Shown here in pieces: positions 59,688 to 64,000 of a DNA stretch of 64,000 nucleotides. A model generated the notes under the pieces. The model saw only the letters and a list, made by a program, of their open reading frames with translations, ran no database searches and was not told where the DNA came from. Position 1 is the stretch's first letter. Every line of letters starts with the position of its first letter. Source of the DNA: Nissolia schottii. Lineage: Eukaryota > Streptophyta > Magnoliopsida > Fabales > Fabaceae. Both the position numbers and the translations under genes were made by a program. Location: the NCBI GenBank assembly GCA_003254905.1, contig QANU01012417.1, positions 12,350 through 76,349 of the forward strand, in the 5' to 3' direction.

Positions 59688-60312
59688 TGTTGGGATTCAA
59701 GTGTGAGTGTTTAAAAAGTCTCACATTGATTGAAAATGGATTAAGTGAATGTTATATAAGTGTGAGGATACATAAACCCATTGCCTTAAGGTTTCGGGTC
59801 AAAATGTGGCCTCTGACCAACTTGTGTGATTTTTCACTTAGCCCATCGATGTTAATCTCCCTGGTTTTGGTGGTATCAGAGCCAATGGTTTGAATCGACC
59901 TGGTGGAGTATTGGAGGAATGGTAGTTGTTGGATTCAAGTATGAGATCTCTTGTATCGCAAGTCTTCTCGATAATGTGGAGGTTGAGTGGAGTGTTTTGT
60001 GGTGTGACGGTGGTACAAGTGAAGAGCGGTGTTGCCCTTTTTAATGATATTGAATACTCGGATGAGCTTGAGCTTCGGCTGAAGGAGGAGTTGGACATTG
60101 ATGTGGGCCTCACACTTGAGGGGGAGATTGTTGGGATACAAATGTGAGTATTTAAAAAAGTCTCACATTTGTTGGCGAGGAACTAATTGAATGGTATAAA
60201 AGTGGGAGGATATATAGACCCATTGTCTTAAGATTTTGATTTAAAATGCGACGCTCGACCTGCTTGTATGGTTTCCCATTTATCCCATTGGTGTTAATCT
60301 CCCTAGTTTTGG
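59688..60312 (+). mobile_element. TRIM (terminal-repeat retrotransposon in miniature)
   Basis: Two LTRs of about 183 bp (59688-59870 and 60129-60312) begin TGTTGGGATTCAAGTGTG and TGTTGGGATACAAATGTG and share AAGTCTCACATT and TTAATCTCCCT. A primer site, TGGTATCAGAGCCAATGG (tRNA-Met type), directly follows the first LTR. A polypurine tract (GAGGGGGAGA) directly precedes the second. The inside is about 258 bp and non-coding. The LTRs differ at perhaps a quarter of positions, so the insertion is old. No target duplication survives. Confidence 0.88.
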
Positions 60313-62563
60313 GCTCCCCCTACCCCACAAGCAGAGGATAACCCCCTCACAAGGCCTAGAACCCTACGACCTTGCTTTTGAAAGCCCATCGTTTTCCTAG
60401 GATGGCAAGATCCCTTTGTGTTTTTCATACATTGTAGGCAATGATATAATGGTTTGATAGTTGTTAATGGCTAGCGAAACCACTATACTGTCAAGATCAT
60501 ATCATGACTATATTAGGTGGGAACCTCTCACTGTTTGGTTATAACAACTTGCTTGGTCTAGCAGCTATGCAGTGCGTACACAGGTTTGAGGCACTAGATT
60601 GTCAAAGTTGACGAGTCGACTTGATGCTCTCTAGTAGAGATCAAAGATGTCAACTAAATTATTCAGTTCTTGTTGGATAACACTTATAAAGAATATGTTG
60701 TCATCTGCAAAGAATAAGTGCTAATAAAGGATACAAATCCAAAATAATTCATTTTTGGAATTTGTTGCAATTAACTACGTTGCACATATAGAAACGAGTT
60801 AGTTAGCAATGTTAGTTTAATTCCGATACCATGATAGGACTTGGTGATTCTGAAAGTGAATTCTCAAGTTCATTCATCATAGCAATTCACTAAATATACA
60901 AGGTGCAGTACAAGCTATTGTACTATACAATAACTGAATGTGTTAACCGAATTAAGATAACATTCCCAACTAACACATTTTATATGTGTAAAGTAGTTAA
61001 TTACAACAAATCCCAAAAGTAAACTATTTTAGATTTGTATCCTCTATTGAATGTCATATGTCAGGAGTTGAGCATACAATTTTAATACCATGGACAATAG
61101 GTCTCTCTCATATTTGGCTCAAGTCTCTTTTTTTTTTTTTAATTGAAAAGAAAATAAAGATATTTTTTTACTTTTAAATTAATAAGATAATAAGTGAGAC
61201 TGATTTTTATTTTATTGAGGGTGAAACCCTTCACTATATATTTTAAAATGAAATCTTTACTTTAAAGGACCTTGTCCATAGTTAAATACTGAGAATCAAA
61301 ATTCTCGTTGATTGAACAAAAATTAGCATAGCTATTCCTATATTTAGAGAAGTAATTCTAATGCAATAACCATTTTTAAAAATCAAAATTACAAAAAAAA
61401 AAAAAAAAACAAAAGGGAAGAAGAGATTATATATACAATGAGCTTTAATTTGTACTCTTCGTCGAAATAAAACGTGATTTGAATATACTGTCAAAGTCTA
61501 TCATGCCAAATGGTTTCTATTTTTCTTCAGAAATCTTGACCACATAACTTTGGTGATTCTTCCCCATTTTCCCACTATGCAAATCAATAGCTTGCTATGA
61601 GCACCCAAAAATATCAACAGCTTGCTGCATATAAGCCCAACCAACATTAACCAAAAAATAATTGGGCCTTTCTTCCACAACAATGTTATGGCCAGGGACA
61701 TTGACCCATGTAACCATGTTGCACTAGACCACCCCGTAAACTCGAAGTCGAATCTCACACCATAAAAAGCAAAACACTCACAAAGTCATGGACGGCAGCA
61801 CCTTTCTCTAATTCAGCAAAAAAATAAAATAAAATAAAAATAAATTAGCCTCGAAATCCTTAGTTACAAATTGATGACCTTTGTTGATCCCGTTTTTTCA
61901 ACCATTGGATGAAGCATTAATAAAATTATATGGCCTATAATTCATCCTTGTTTTAGTGTTTTGAAAATAAACAAATGCACCAAAATTGTTTAATATTGCA
62001 TATCAACCCAAGTAATTTCCACTGGTGAAGGCTTTGTGGCCATCGACCTCAAATCCAAAGCCGATTCCAACAACCTCCTCACGAGCTTCTAGTTCAGTTA
62101 GTCCACCCAATCTCCAACTGAAAAGGAAGTCTCAATTATATATAATAAAGGAGTTGAACAACCACGGAAGAACAAACTCAAATCAAGAGAATAAAAAAAG
62201 GATCAACTCTGACTGGTCAGATTTCAGCAAGGATTGAACTATGCTTCAAAAGAGAAAAACATAAAAAGAGAGGAATAGTTTGAGGTTTGAAGAAAGATGG
62301 TGCAATTGTGATAATGTTATCATAGGTGAGAAGAGTGGGTGAAAGAATAGTAATAGAGACTTTAACATGTTCTCCTGTGAGGCTTCCTTCAATTCCTGTG
62401 GTCTGAGAAAGAGTGCAGCATCTTACATGTTTGTGATCAACTTCAAATTATGATTCATGATCTGTTGTTCATGTAATTGTGCTTTTGATCTTATTAGTTT
62501 AGTACATACTTTAGCATAATGTTGAAGTTATTATCAATGCACTCTAGCTTGGTACAATTGTAA
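60313..62563. other. Intergenic with one gene-like remnant
   Basis: Apart from the remnant at 61505-61760 there is no supported gene. Poly-A/T runs and an AT-rich background dominate. The plus frame at 62025-62237 is Ser/Asn/Lys-rich without family features. Confidence 0.4.
61505..61760 (-). pseudogene. Unidentified coding remnant
   Basis: On the minus strand one frame gives NMVTWVNVPGHNIVVEERP, YFLVNVGWAYMQQAVDIFG and KNHQSYVVKISEEK, which looks like real protein composition. Two stops interrupt that frame (before NMVTW and after DIFGCS). I do not recognise the family. A different frame (61501-61758) is open for 85 codons but looks less protein-like. It could be a decayed exon. Confidence 0.3.
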
Positions 62564-64000
62564 CCACCCAAAAATTGTTATTAACATGCAAGGAGCTTAC
62601 AAAAGCCTTTTAGAAACGTTTTCCATAAAAAGCATACATTTTAACTTCAATTAAAAATTAATAAAAAATTTCTTTTTCTAAATAATCATAAACTCTTTAT
62701 AAGTACAAATATACATGTAAAATATGCGACCGATCCAAAGGTGCTTATATACAATTAGAGCACTCTAGACACTAACTCGATTACAAATTTAAAATAAAGT
62801 CTAACAAATCCTATGGATAGATTCACCTCAAGGTGACTGCTGACTCAAGAATCCTGACATTGCTGCAACTAATTATAATCTCCATGCATTGTTGCTCTAC
62901 ATCCTAACCTGCAACTAGAGGGAAAGGATAAGGGGTGAGAACTATGGGGAGAGCCTCAATGAGCGAGCAATCACCCACAGCACCCATGGGATGTTTCGAA
63001 ACATGGACATGCGTAATACAATACATAATAATACTATACATACAAAAATATAATAATACTAGTCATAAAGCTTTCATAAAAACATTTAAAATAACAACAT
63101 AAGAAGGTATCTAAATAGAAAGATCCCGAGTATTATGGTTTAACTTTTACCTACAACCCAAGTACCTAAATCTCAAAGTGCAAAAATTTATCTTTATCAA
63201 CAGAAGCAATCATGCATATCAAATATTATTTCACAAAATTGAGATATAACATAAATTTGACGTCTCTCCTTAATGAAAGCAAATTCTTTTTGTAACGCAA
63301 ATTGAGTTTTACAATAATTATTAATGCCTTCGGGGCTTCAACAACATCGTGTCATCACTCGTTTCATAAAGGATAAGTCTCTCTCCTAAATCCACAACTA
63401 AATTTATACTCTGACTAGTTTATTATCTCTATGTAGCTTATCTATTGTTAGTATTACACACCACTAACTCTCGTGTACATAAGTATTTTTATGCTTCAAA
63501 CCTTTTTGAGTGATGTCAAAAAGGGGAGAAAAATTTTAATCATATTGAGATACAAAGAGAGATGAACAATAGAGATGAAGAACCCCTTTGAGAATTAAAT
63601 TAGATATGGGATTTTTGTGATCACTAAAAATTTGGTAGTGATTCAAAATTCAAATATCTAAAAGAAGATCTTTTGAAATTTTTTAAATCTTACTCATAAT
63701 TAGAGTGTTTTAAATCTTTTTAAATATCTTATGCAAATCACATAAGAGATTTGATTTTAAAATATTTCTCTAATCATATCTTCGATATTGAGATATTTTA
63801 CAAATCACATCTATCCAAGGGAGCAGTAAATTTATTTTACATCACAATTAGAAATATAAAATATTTTCAAACCTCAATTAATCTTTGTTAGCTAATAAAT
63901 CATATTTTATTAAATACGATCAAATAATTGGGTTTTGAATTCTTACTTAGTCTATTTGCTATTCCCATTTTATAATATGAATATATTCAAGGGGAGTAGA
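62564..64000 (-). mobile_element. Ty3 LTR at the right edge, minus sense
   Basis: TGTAACCACCCAAAAATTG starts at about 62564. The block GGATAAGGGGTGAGAACTATGG (its first part near 62928) and the following CCTCAATGAG match the GAGTGGGGGTGAGAAC...CCTCAATGGG block of the other long LTRs, in the same order and spacing. It therefore belongs to that superfamily, as a more diverged member, and continues past the window. No coding sequence lies beside it. Confidence 0.5.

Noticed and set aside
1-64000. CRISPR arrays, operons or bacterial defence genes
   Set aside because: The sequence is plant nuclear in character; the short repeats lack regular unique spacers of CRISPR length.

Overview
The window looks like a 64 kb piece of a plant nuclear genome, most likely a legume. 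The reasons are long AT-rich spacers, spliced host genes with plant-specific families (a P-class PPR protein, an RMA-type RING ligase, an FT/TFL1-family PEBP gene and a trihelix factor fragment) and a dense load of plant LTR elements (long-LTR Ty3, Athila/Tat-like, SIRE-like, copia, a TRIM). The legume assignment is inference from the style of the repeats. Nothing bacterial, organellar or CRISPR-like was seen.

Layout. 1-13857 is nested LTR-retrotransposon sequence: a broken Ty3 element on the minus strand (internal region 935-3842, LTR 3843-6537), cut by another LTR element at 934, then two more long LTR-like blocks. 14903-16325 (minus) is an FT-like PEBP gene in four exons with the canonical 62 and 41 bp middle exons. 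Its exon 1 has a premature stop and one splice donor is lost. Just upstream lie a foldback MITE and a 2999 bp CACTA transposon (16873-19871, TSD TTA). That transposon has its own TATA box, two related hairpins and an ORF for an unrecognised acidic repeat protein. 19875-24200 holds an Athila-like LTR with palindromes, MITE-like sequence and a SINE with a 16 bp target duplication.

24276-26865 (plus) is an intact two-exon PPR gene, probably mitochondrial. 30057-38099 is one long Ty3 LTR interrupted by a 1.46 kb direct duplication, a 678 bp N gap and a trihelix transcription-factor pseudogene. 39728-42590 (minus) is an intact RMA-type membrane-anchored RING E3 ligase gene with an intron in its 5' leader. 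44278-64000 is mostly repeats: CACTA-like ends, minisatellites, two adjacent solo LTRs, a hAT MITE, a small LTR element beside a copia fragment within a minisatellite, a 625 bp TRIM, and a further Ty3 LTR at the right edge.

Only two host genes look functional (PPR and RMA). They are unrelated in role and share no regulatory arrangement that I can see. The most interesting parts are the decayed FT-like gene with transposons in its promoter, the unusual CACTA cargo (hairpins plus acidic repeat protein), and the recurrence of short palindrome clusters next to the TATA boxes of unrelated LTR families.
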